Shown here: positions 13,572 to 22,864 of the stretch, one piece after another
How the letters are laid out: each line of letters starts with the position of its first letter
Numbering within the stretch: the stretch's first letter is position 1
DNA from: Epiperipatus broadwayi
Lineage: Eukaryota > Onychophora > Udeonychophora > Euonychophora > Peripatidae
Assembly: GCA_028023455.1 (NCBI GenBank)
Contig: JAQFVV010012976.1
Span: forward strand, 265,001-329,000
Direction: 5' to 3'
DNA: 64,000 nucleotides
The notes under the pieces: model-generated
Seen by the model: only the letters and a program-made list of their open reading frames with translations
The model's database searches: none
Told to the model about the DNA's origin: nothing
Position numbers and translations under genes: made by a program

Positions 13572-13662
13572 ATGGCAGATTTGAAGAACCCAATAAAGCT
13601 ACCAGTGGATCTACCTTCTGGCTTGAATCTCTTCAGATTTCTTTATTGTACTTTGTTAATAG
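13572..13662 (+). CDS. Possible first coding exon, unknown protein
   Basis: An ATG in good context (A at -3, G at +4) opens a 30-codon frame beginning MADLKNPIKLPVDLPSG and ending with a hydrophobic stretch. It then runs straight into a perfect donor, AG|GTAAGT, at 13662/13663. The base composition is less A-rich than the surroundings. No partner exon was found downstream on the plus strand, and the only credible nearby exon is on the other strand, so this may be coincidence. I do not recognise the sequence. Confidence 0.25.
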
Positions 13663-14738
13663 GTAAGTTGTCTAAAAAAATCAATATGCTAATTTTTTTT
13701 AAATTTATTACATGCTAATTGTTTTATATTTTACTTTGGATTAAAATATTTTAGTATTATTTTCTTCATCATCATTAATCTGTGCTAATTATAATTAATG
13801 CTGAATATGCATTAATTGATACATTAATAGCAGAAATTTGTAATGATGATTTTGGCATATTGATATAAGACATTTCCATATGAAATGAAACCAAAACATT
13901 ATTAAAATATATTAGATTTTTTCCATCTAACTGAATTTATGATTTATAAAATTATAGATTTTTCTTATTTATTTATTTGCAATAACTTCTTAATTTTCTA
14001 TTGTTATCTTTTTTGTAATTTTATTGTGAAAGAAAGCAACACAATTAAGCTTGCAGCCAGGATAAAACATATAATATTTGTTATTAAAAAAGTATGGCTA
14101 TGAAATGTTTTGTCTTCTCTGTATTCTAAACAACATTAACTAGTTATTATTAGAAAGATGACCAAATATTTTGAATAAACAAATCTCATTGCACTGAGTG
14201 TAAAACAAAACTGCAGTTGTAATGAATTGCAAGTTTCAACATGTTGGACAGTTATAATTATTCTAAGAGTGCTAAGTCTATGGATTAATTTTAAGAAGAG
14301 CTGTTAGAATAGAATTTATGCAGTTGTCTTTATACAGTAATGTAGTTACTAAGTTAATAATCAATTCATTTTAAAGCCTTAAATATAAACAATTATAAAA
14401 TTAGTTTAAAATATCAAGCATATTTTGTAATCTTATTTATAAACTAAATGCTATTTATTATTTAATAATTACATATATCTAATAAAGTGTCATGTGACTA
14501 TTTTTAAGACAACTTCATATATAATGTATAGTACTAACTTCTATCTTTTTTACATCATAAGGTAATAAGCAAAAGAAAGTAATAAATAGAGTGAGATTTG
14601 TAGTTTTAAAAAAATTAAAATGAAATATTTTACTTTTAACTCAACATTTTGAAAACATAATTGGAAGACTGTTTTGAGGATATTTTCATAGTTAATAAAA
14701 TAAATTAATTATAAATTATGAACATTTAAAAAACTTAC

Positions 14739-15059
14739 CATCTGATGTGGAAACCTTTGAAATTATATTTACATTTGTAGTCAACGTTATTTTGCTTTTA
14801 GCTGTACATACAATCTTTTGTGAGGGTGCAGTTTTAATTCTAATAGTATAATTGATATACCAAGTATTAACAAGATTATCATTATCTCGAATTTGATACC
14901 ATTCTGTTGACCCATGTTTTTCTTCATCATTGACCTTTATTGACATAGTTGTAAAAAAGTTTCCTTTTTTAGCACATGTTATATAAACTTCACCAGCTGT
15001 GTCTTTCCATGTTGAACCTTTGGGTATAAGTTTATCATTTATATAAACCTTTGGACTTT
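14739..15059 (-). CDS. Ig-like domain exon (C2/I type)
   Basis: A 321-bp exon encoding one immunoglobulin-like domain of a probable secreted or cell-surface protein. The acceptor TATATTGTAG ends at 15060 and the donor G|GTAAGT starts at 14738. The exon begins with two bases and ends with one base of split codons, so it is phase 1-1, the classic unit of Ig-domain shuffling. The translation has a B-strand Cys ('VYITCAKK'), a Trp in the C-strand area ('TEWYQIRD'), an N-glycosylation sequon (NYT) and an F-strand Cys ('KIVCTAK'). The expected 'DxGxYxC' is degenerate. The other Ig exon on this strand is 48 kb upstream. Family beyond Ig superfamily: unknown. Confidence 0.72.
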
Positions 15060-15159
15060 CTACAATATAAATACATATATATATTATGCATATTTATTTT
15101 ATAAGTATATTTTTAGAAAACATTTAAAGCAATCAGTTTGTAGAAAATACATGATTATA
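15060..15159 (-). other. Intron sequence upstream of Ig exon
   Basis: Short A+T-rich stretch ending in the polypyrimidine-poor acceptor of the Ig exon. Confidence 0.5.
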
Positions 15160-15444
15160 ACTGAAATACAGGCTATTATATACCTATATCAATATATGTA
15201 ATATATAAAGTATATGAGCACAGACTTTCACGTGACCCACCATTCTCCACTATATCTCATAACACTGATACAATTGAACACATATATGTTGAAAAGACAA
15301 ATAATCACCAACATACATATTTCATGCTAAATCAACAATCATCAGTTGGTCCAGATTATCATCTCTATGCATATAGTGCTCAGATATATATTAAGATAGC
15401 CAATCTTCATACTTTAAAGGACAGGCTTCAATCCACTTTACACT
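15160..15444 (-). repeat. Hammerhead repeat family B, left arm of a palindrome
   Basis: Minus-oriented copy of a dispersed repeat whose inverted partner lies at 16028-16399 and continues at 19552-19677; an RTE and a family A element have since split the palindrome. It includes the block ATGAGATATAGTGGAGAATGG and, outward, a block containing TATATCAATATATG that matches 19625-19660 in reverse complement. It holds the best family B hammerhead-like motif (15303-15357). Confidence 0.75.
15303..15357 (-). ncRNA. Degenerate hammerhead ribozyme motif, family B
   Basis: Read on the minus strand: AAUC-UGG-ACCAA, core CUGAUGA, a weak stem II, GAAA, a short UAUGUAUG segment, then UUGGU-GAUU. The ACCAA/UUGGU and AAUC/GAUU pairs form stem I as in a type I hammerhead. 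A sister copy near 51.1 kb keeps a perfect stem II (AUGCU/AGCAU). Here the base before the stem I 3' strand is G, not A, C or U, so self-cleavage is not expected from this copy. Confidence 0.5.
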
Positions 15445-16039
15445 AAACAATTCAAAACAAAACAACACTCTCCATATAGTAGTGCCATCTTGTGCTAACA
15501 AGAGCAATCAATGGATGCCAGAAGGCTTGTGCATAAAATCCCTATCTAGTGCCTACTCATCCAATATCCCCAGACTAGTTTCTGGCTTGTGGCCTTCATC
15601 AGTGAGGAGGCTTGGATCTGAGAGCACTGCACCTAGATCTTAGGATCTAATGCAACCCTCCAGCACCCACCTTTTAACTCTATTTAACTACAAAACTATG
15701 AGAATGAAATTGAAAACACTATTAATATTTTCAATTCAAGCTCAATAGCTTATATAGTCATATGGGTCTGAACTCAATTCAGTACCCATACATTTTGGTG
15801 TCTTTGGCTCTTTAACAACCATAGCCACCACTATCCTATTAGGCAGGATTGGTGTTAAACCACTAAACATCACATGATCACTATCTCATATTAGCACAAT
15901 AATTGTTATTAAACAATTCAAAACAAAACAACACTCTCCATATAGTAGTGCCATCTTGTGCTAACAAGAGCAATCAATGGATGCCAGAAGGCTTGTGCAT
16001 AAAATCCCTATCTAGTGCCTACTCATCCCACTTTACACT
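15433..16039 (-). mobile_element. Hammerhead repeat family A, 1.25-unit insertion with 12-bp target duplication
   Basis: CCACTTTACACT at 15433-15444 and 16028-16039 brackets a 583-bp insert (15445-16027). The insert is one full unit of 466 bp plus the first 117 bp of a second (AAACAATTCAAAAC recurs at 15911). It is non-coding and carries one hammerhead motif. It landed inside the palindromic family B repeat. Slightly more than one unit, with a clean target duplication, suggests reverse transcription of a concatemeric or circular RNA, as proposed for retrozymes. Confidence 0.82.
15559..15617 (-). ncRNA. Hammerhead ribozyme motif, family A
   Basis: 59-nt type I layout: stem I outer AUCCAA/UUGGAU, internal loop, stem I inner with UCCUCA/UGGGGA, core CUGAUGA, stem II GGC-CACAA-GCC, GAAA, a four-base CUAG stem III and the cleavage triplet GUC. 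The A-A pair at the base of stem II departs from the usual G-C. The 5' side reads AGGCUCC, so the internal loop is shorter or shifted relative to the 20.7-kb copies. Confidence 0.7.
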
Positions 16040-16399
16040 CCAACTCTTCAAACATTCATCCAATTTAAAATCTGATGATGGAAATGCTCAAAGGCCACCC
16101 TGAGGTCAAGATTCTCATCACACCCATATTGTTATGTCCTGTACATGAGGGGGCAGATTGACTTTAGGTCAACATGGGTGTGATGAGAATCTTGGCTTCA
16201 GGGTGGCCTTTGAGTGTTCCATCATTAGAATTTTCAATTGTCTGGACAGATAAAGAGTTGGAGTATGGAGTGGATTGAAGTCTGTCCATTAAAGTATGAA
16301 GATTGGCTATCTTAATATATATCTAAGCACTTATTGCATATATGTGTAGAGAAGATAATCTGGACCAACTGATGATTTCTAGTTTAGCATGAAATATAT
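16028..16399 (+). repeat. Hammerhead repeat family B, right arm
   Basis: Inverted partner of 15160-15444, with its own small palindrome: GGCCACCCTGA...TCATCACACCCA at 16093-16128 pairs with TGGGTGTGATGA...AGGGTGGCC at 16166-16208. It ends in GACCAACTGATGATTTC...GCATGAAATATAT, a broken hammerhead core. An RTE is inserted at the AT run inside that core. Confidence 0.7.
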
Positions 16400-19300
16400 C
16401 ATCATCATCAACCATTATCAATCCACTGCAGGATGAAGGTCTCTCCAAGTTTAATCCATCTTCTCCGATCTTTAGCTTCTCTTCTCCACAACACCCCTGC
16501 ACATTTTCTTATTTCATCCATCCATCTCACATGTGGTCTCTTTCTGGGTCTTTTACAATCTCTTGGAATCCAGTTTAAAATTTCAATTGTCCATCTATTA
16601 TCATCTCTTCTAGCAATATGTCCAGCCCAACTCCATTTCAATCTTTTAATTTTTTCAATAAGGTCAGTAACGCCCGTTTGTTCTCTTACCCATACATTGC
16701 GTTTTCGATCTCTTCTTGTTACTCCCAACATACATCTCTCCATACTCCTTTGAGTGGTCTGAAGTCTCTGTATTGCTCTTCTATTAAGTGTCCAAGTCTC
16801 AGATCCATAAGTAAGAACTGGTAAAACACATTTGTTAAAAACCATCCTTTTCAAACACATAGGCATATTTCCTTTTAGTATCAAGTTATTTCTACCAAAA
16901 GCACTCCAACCAAGTTTAATTCTATGATTAATTTCCTCCGTTATGTTTCCATCTGTATTAATAATCTGACCAAGGTATTTGTAACTGTTAACTTCTTCTA
17001 ATTCTTCATAATCAATCTTTATTTTCATATTTTGAGCAAATTGATTAAACATTACTTTAGTCTTTTTAACATTTATCTTTAGTCCTACTTTTCTACTTTC
17101 ATCTGCTAACTCCTGCAACATTTCCTGCAGCTCTGAACATTATTTGCAAAAACAACTACATCATCTGCGAAATCTAAATGACTTAAATACTCTCCATTTA
17201 CTTTCACTCCTTTAGTTTCCCATTTTAATCCACAAAATACTTCTTGCAGCACTGCTGTAAAAAGTTTTGGAGATATGGAATCACCTTGTCTTACACCTTT
17301 CTCAATGTTGATTTTTCCAGTATCATTATGTAATCTAATTGTTGCTGTTGCATTTTTATAAATATTCTTTAAAATATGACAATATCCTGGATCTATACCT
17401 TGATGATCCAATGCTTTAATCACTGAAGAAATGTGTATAGAATCGAATGCCTTTTCATAATCTACAAATCCAAAACATAATGACAACTCATATTCATTTG
17501 TCCTTTCTATGACTTCTCTCAATACCTGGATATGATCTATTGTACTAAAACCACTTTTAAATCCAGCTTGTTCTCTTGGTTGGTGGAAATCCAAAGTTCT
17601 CTGTAGACGAGTTGTAATTATCTTGGTAAAAATTTTATATAAAACTGATAAAAGGCTGATAGGTCTGTAATTTCTAATATCTTCTTTATCACCTTTTTTA
17701 AATAATAATATTATTACTGCATTCTTCCAATCTTTCGGTACATCTTTATCATTTAGACATTTGGTATATAACTTTGCTAAAATTGTTTCTATTTCTTCAC
17801 CTGCTTCTTTTAATATATCAATTATAATTCCATCATTTCCTGGAGCCTTTCCTTTCTTCATACACTTAATTGCATGTCTCACTTCTTCATTTAAAATTCT
17901 GGGCAATTCGGAAGATGTAATAGATATAGGAGGTACTTGTTCTTTATTACTATATAATTCTTGATAAAAATCTTCTACCAATTTCATGATGTCATCTCTC
18001 TTTTTAGTAATAATTCCATCTTTTTTTCTTATTGCAGATATAAATTTCCTACCAATACCAAAATGTTGTTTAACATTTTTGAGACTTTTATTTTCTTCTA
18101 CAGCTTTCCTTGCTATTTCACAGTTATACTTTCTTATATCATTTTCAACTCTTTTCCGTACCATTTTACAAAATTCGAGATATTCAATTCTTTTTAATGC
18201 ATCATTTTTGTATATCTTCGTATTCCTTCTTTTCTTCATAAATTCTCTAGTCTCAGTAGAAATTTTATTGGTCAATTGCTGCTTTTTTCTACCAGCTATG
18301 TTTGTTGCAGTTTTTAAAAGTGTATCAGTTATTTTCATATTAATTTCATTCAAATCTGAATCATGTTCAAAATCTCCTAACACTTGAAACCTATTTGTAA
18401 GTTCTAATTTAAATTCATTAGAATATTTCTGAAGATTAGGAATATCAACTGTAAATATTGTTTTTCTTAATAATTTTTGTCTATATTTTCTGTTAGTCAA
18501 AATATAATCCAATTCTGCTGTACCTTCATTTGGATGCTTCCATGTCCATTTCCTTTTAACATTTTTCTCAAAAAATGAATTCATAATATAAAGTTTTTCT
18601 TTTTCTGCAAACTCCACAAGTCTATGTCCTCTCTCATTTCTATTACCATAACCAAAATTACCTACAGCAATTTCATCTTTCATTTGTCTACCAATTCTAG
18701 CATTAAAGTCTCCCATAACAATTTCAAAATGTTGTTTACTCTGATCAAAAGCCTTTTGTACATCCATATAAAAATCTTCTACTACTTCATCACTATGAGA
18801 ACTTGTTGGGGCATAAACCTGAATTATCTGCATTTGGTATCTGCTATTAAGTTGTATAACTAATCTTGCCACTCTGTCCAATACACCATCAATCTCCACA
18901 ATATTGTTCTTCCACTTTTTATTTATAATGAATCCTACTCCACTTGTATTTCCAATATGTGAGCCTTTATAATAGAGTATATGTCCACTTTTTAAATCAA
19001 TTGTTTCTTCTCCTTTGCTTCTAACTTCACAAAGTCCAATAATGTCCCATTTAATATAAGACAGTTCTTCTTCTAATTCTTGCAATCTTCCTTCACTTGA
19101 AAGTGATCTGCAGTTGTAAGTACCTAAATAAAAAGTCATCATCAAATGGCAGCCTGGGTCCGCAATCAGGGGATTCTTAGCACCCTCTGCCTTCGGCCAC
19201 CAACCGCTACCTTGGTTGGTGACTTTACAGCCTCCTGGGAATAAGGGCCATGCTTTATTTTTGTCTGTCATAATTGTATATATGTATTGAAAAAATATTT

Positions 19301-19551
19301 ATCATTTACACAAACATTCATTCTGCCTTATCAGGCACTGAGAAGAAAGACCATGGTGTTTCTTGATCTTAAACTCAGAGGTAAAAAGCCAACAAACTCA
19401 CCATGCTGGCTAATGCGTGTTGGTGAGCAGCCCATCCATGTTCGTATACTATATGAATAATCACATAGTAATAACAGCTGCAACGACAAGAACGTATGGA
19501 GTGGACATTAGGAATTTGCCCTGCTTGGTTCCTTTAAGGCCTCCAAGAGGC
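16400..19551 (-). mobile_element. Nearly full-length RTE-type LINE
   Basis: A 3.15-kb element: about 280 bp of 5' untranslated sequence (19272-19551), one long frameshifted reading frame, almost no 3' untranslated region and a 3' end of TGATGATG triplets (seen as CATCATCATC at 16400). Short 3' end and triplet tail are typical of the RTE clade. The flanks (ATATAT at 16394-16399 and 19552-19557) rejoin the family B repeat. The two shorter RTE copies at 7.3-8.6 kb and 9.2-9.5 kb share its 3' end. Confidence 0.9.
16408..19271 (-). pseudogene. RTE endonuclease-reverse transcriptase, one frameshift
   Basis: Single polyprotein (annotated in many animals as 'craniofacial development protein 2-like') combining APE endonuclease and reverse transcriptase. 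Landmarks by residue: 'TYNCRSL' ~50, 'LCEVRSK' ~83, 'YAPTSSH' ~155, 'GDFNAR' ~188, 'ELDYILTN' ~255; RT motifs 'NYRPISLL' ~532, 'AGFKSGFST' ~565, 'FVDYEKAFDSI' ~605, 'GVRQGDSISP' ~660, catalytic 'FADD' ~703. One base is missing at about 17137/17138 compared with the copy at 7.8 kb, which ends the first frame (17106-19271); the rest continues at 16408-17121. The segment right after 'DYILTN' is short and lacks the Ser-Asp-His motif the endonuclease needs, so this copy was probably inactive before the frameshift. Confidence 0.93.
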
Positions 19552-19677
19552 ATATATGTGTTCAAGAGTATCAGGGTTATGAGATACAGTGGGGAATGGT
19601 GGTCGTACGAACATCTGTGCTCATATATACTATATATTACATATATTGATACAGATATATAATAGCATTTCAGTCAT
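19552..19677 (+). repeat. Hammerhead repeat family B, outer right arm
   Basis: Continues the palindrome after the RTE: TATGAGATACAGTGGGGAATGG and TATATTACATATATTGATA pair in reverse complement with 15170-15290. The palindrome ends at TAGCATTTCAGT, matched by ACTGAAATACAGGCTA at 15160. Confidence 0.75.
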
Positions 19678-20594
19678 TACATAATAGAGATGTCTGCGTT
19701 CAAATCTGTTTCTAAAACTAGAAATAGATTTGAAAATATTTTCGAGCCTTATCGATCAATTGCATTTTCTTCTAATGAAAAGACAAAAGCATATTTTTAT
19801 TTAATCCAATCAAGTGAGATAACCATATACTTGTATTGCCTCAGGTAAAATTTTTAAAAGCATTCTTGGAATAACATGGCAGAGTATAAATGGGGGCTAA
19901 AATTAATAGAGATCAATCAGCTTTCTTTTCTAGTCAAGTAGATAATATACTCCACGACACCCAGATTTTTAAATGAAATATTGAGACCTGATAAAAAGAT
20001 ACCTCCCATATGACAAATTAATTAGTGCCCATGGATTACAATGACTGCCACATGAAAGCTTAGATCCATCAATTCATTAGACTTCTAAACATCAAAAAGG
20101 TAATCACTCACTCCCCACCACCAAAGACTTTCCAATTTTTTTAACTATCTCATAAATTTAATATGTAAATTTGTACTGTATTTTAATTTACACATGTGCT
20201 CTAATCTTACTGGGAATGGTATTATGCCATCGAATCATATTATAACTTAATCTTTGTTCATGACTCTCTGTAAAATCTTAACTCATTCTGTGTCTTTTTG
20301 TTTATGTAATATTTTAACTTCATACTTTGTTGCAGTAAAATTCTTAATCATTATCATTGTTTCATGTTTTATATTTTATTTTGAGCTGAATTAATATGCC
20401 AATTGAACCCAACCTCATGAGCACACCTGCACTTTTGTCATAAACCCCTTTTCTTATGTCAGGGTTAGTAATGATTAATCCATTTCATTGATTATAAATG
20501 CACACACTCACCAGGTTGAGTAACATTTAAATAATATGTATGAATAATAAAGTAAATTTAAATGATTATTGGTAGAGCATAATGAACCTACCAG
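19678..20594. other. A+T-rich sequence, no gene seen
   Basis: No supported feature; a short inverted block TTTGAA...AATAGATTTGAAAAT near 19700 is the only structure noticed. Confidence 0.55.
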
Positions 20595-20750
20595 CACATT
20601 TAATATTACATGATCACATTTCCTATACTAGCACATTAATCGTTGATAAACAGAGCAAAACTCTCCACACAGTATTGCCACCTGTGCTAAACAGAGTAAT
20701 CAATGGATGCCAGAAGGCTTGTGCATAAAATCCCTATCTAATGCCTACTC

Positions 20751-20809
20751 ATCCAATATCCCCAGACTAGTTTCTGGCTTGTGGCCTTCGTCAGTGAGGA
20801 GCTTTGGAT
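20751..20809 (-). ncRNA. Hammerhead ribozyme motif, family A
   Basis: Stem I AUCCAA-AGC-UCCUCA pairs with UGGGGA-UA-UUGGAU; core CUGACGA fits CUGANGA; stem II GGC/GCC with CACAA loop; GAAA; CUAG; GUC cleavage triplet. All core bases required for cleavage are present. Stem III is a four-base palindrome too short for a monomer hairpin, so activity would be expected from a dimer. Confidence 0.8.
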
Positions 20810-21201
20810 CTGAGAGCACTGCATCCAAATCTTAGGATCTAATGCAACCCTCTAGCAACCACCTTTTATCTCTACTTAACTACAAAACTATGAGAATGAA
20901 AACACAAAAAATATTTTCAATCTAAGCTCAATAGCTTATATAGTCATATGGGTCTGAACTCAGTTCAGCACCCATACATTTTGGTGTCTTTGGCTCTTTT
21001 ACAACCATAGCCACCACTATCCTATTAGGCAGGATTGATGTTAAACCCATTAAGCATCACATTATCACATTTCCTATACTAGCACATTAATTGTTGATAA
21101 ACAGAGCAAAACTCTCCATACAGTATTGCCACCTGTGCTAAACAGAGTAACCAATGGATGCCATAAGGCTTGTGTATAAAATCCCTATCTAATGCCTACT
21201 C

Positions 21202-21260
21202 ATCCAATATCCCCAGACTAGTTTCTGGCTTGTGGCCTTCGTCAGTGAGGAGCTTTGGAT
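21202..21260 (-). ncRNA. Hammerhead ribozyme motif, family A
   Basis: Same 59-nt structure as the preceding unit, with the CUGACGA core intact. Confidence 0.8.
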
Positions 21261-21657
21261 CTGAGAGCACTGCATCTAGATCTTAGGATCTAATGCAACC
21301 CTCTAGCAACCACCTTTTATCTCTACTTAACTACAAAACTATGAGAATGAAATTGAAAACACAAAAAATATTTTCAATCTAAGCTCAATAGCTTATATAG
21401 TCATATGGGTCTGAACTCAGTTCAGCCCCCATACATTTTGGTGTCTTTGGCTCTTTTACAACCATAGCCACCACTATCCTTTTAGGCAGGATTGATGTTA
21501 AACCATTAAGCATCACATGATCACATTTCCTATACTAGAACATTAATTATTGATAAACAGAGCCAAACTCTCCATACAGTATTGCCACCTGTGCTAAACA
21601 GAGTAATCAATGGATGCCAGAAGGCTTGTGCATAAAATCCCTATCTAATGCCTACTC

Positions 21658-21716
21658 ATCCAATATCCCCAGACTAGTTTCTGGCTTGTGGCCTTCATCA
21701 GTGAGGAGCTTTGGAT
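21658..21716 (-). ncRNA. Hammerhead ribozyme motif, family A
   Basis: Same 59-nt structure with the CUGAUGA form of the core. The core N7 position varies between units while stems are unchanged. Confidence 0.8.
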
Positions 21717-22155
21717 CTGAGAGCACTGCATCTAGAAACTAGTCTAGGGATATTGGATGAGTAGGCATTAGATAGGGATTTTATGCACAAGCCTTCTGGC
21801 ATCCATTGATTACTCTGTTTAGCACAGATGGCAATACTGTATGGAGAGTTTTGCTCTGTTTATCAACAATTAAGGTGCTAGTATAGGAAATGTGATTATG
21901 TGATGCTTAATGGTTTAACACCAATTCGGCCTAATAGGATAGTGGTGGCTATGGTTGTAAAAGAGCCAAAGACACCAAAATGTATGGGTGCTGAACTGAG
22001 TTCAGACCCATATGACTATATAAGCTATTGAGCTTAGATTGAAAATATTTTTTGTGTTTTCAATTTCATTCTCATAGTTTTGTAGTTAAGTAGAGATAAA
22101 AGGTGGTTGCTAGAGGGTTGCATTAGATCCTAAGATCTAGATGCAGTGCTCTCAG

Positions 22156-22214
22156 ATCCAAAGCTCCTGACTGACAAAGGCCACAAGCCAGAAACTAGTC
22201 TGGGGATATTGGAT
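22156..22214 (+). ncRNA. Hammerhead ribozyme motif in inverted unit, mutated core
   Basis: Same 59-nt layout on the opposite strand. The core reads CUGACAA: the catalytic G8 position is A, and the stem I base before the core is also changed (UCCUGA for UCCUCA). Predicted inactive. Confidence 0.75.
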
Positions 22215-22333
22215 GAGTAGGCATTAGATAGGGATTTTATCCACAAGCCTTCTGGCATCCATTGATTACTCTGTTTAGCACAGGTGGCAATAATGTATGG
22301 AGAGTTTTGCTCTGTTTATCACATTTAATATTA

Positions 22334-22687
22334 TGAATTACATGTTGATTATTAATGCTATCAAATGATATTTTATTATTATTATTTCAATGATCATCAT
22401 ACTAATAATTATGATAACCATATTTGTAGTCATGTCCTTAGGGAGCATCCTTGGTTGAAGATACTAAAGACCTGTCAAACAAATGTGGAATTTGTTGTTT
22501 TGTCAAGTGTTATGATGGGGGGAAGGGTTCATTTCAATTGCTTAGTAATTAATATATATGTAATTCAAGCTTAATGCAGGTTTGCTATTGTGCTAGATAT
22601 TAAATATTACAGGTAATAATTATATTATCATCATTAGTGGCATCATTTTACCCTTTGCATTAATAGCATAGGTTAGTTTTCTTTCAG
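22334..22687. other. No gene seen
   Basis: A 69-codon frame near 22365-22574 lacks family features and splice context. Confidence 0.5.
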
Positions 22688-22864
22688 TTCAGGTTGCTTC
22701 TCAAATGGGATGTTGGAAGTCCATACCCATTTCATGTTTATATAAATTCCAAGAAATGGGTATGCGCATTACCCTGGAATCTCCAGTTTTGTGTATGGAA
22801 CACTCTGCATTGGAATGATCCCGAATGTCTGGCCCTCCACATCTTCCTACCTTTGCTTTATTAA
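22688..22864 (+). CDS. Possible terminal exon or coding remnant, Trp-rich
   Basis: A strong acceptor, TTAGTTTTCTTTCAG, ends at 22687 and is followed by 58 open codons and TAA. The frame contains five Trp and three Cys, unusual for random A+T-rich DNA: for example 'LLLKWDVGSPYP', 'PWNLQFCVWN' and 'HWNDPECL'. I do not recognise the protein. Against it: a 12-bp inverted repeat (CATACCCATTTC / GAAATGGGTATG) lies inside the frame, which fits a mobile-element remnant as well. No upstream exon was identified. Confidence 0.25.
   Translation, partial: FRLLLKWDVGSPYPFHVYINSKKWVCALPWNLQFCVWNTLHWNDPECLALHIFLPLLY

Larger units (their letters stand above)
20595..22333. mobile_element. Family A retrozyme-like array: tandem then inverted, 14-bp target duplication
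   Basis: CACATTTAATATTA at 20595-20608 and 22320-22333 brackets 1711 bp made only of family A units. The first part is about 2.5 direct units (CAGAGCAAAACTCTCC at 20651, 21102 and a variant at 21558; periods 451 and 456). At about 21735, within a hammerhead motif (GCATCTAG|AAACTAG), the orientation flips and about 1.3 units follow in reverse. Units are non-coding, share a dispersed 'CACTATCCTATTAGGCAGG' block and contain one hammerhead each. The single outer target duplication shows that the whole compound array entered in one event. Neighbouring units differ by only a few percent by eye. Confidence 0.88.

Noticed and set aside
17761-18863. Plus-strand frames within the RTE
   Set aside because: Shadows of the minus-strand polyprotein.
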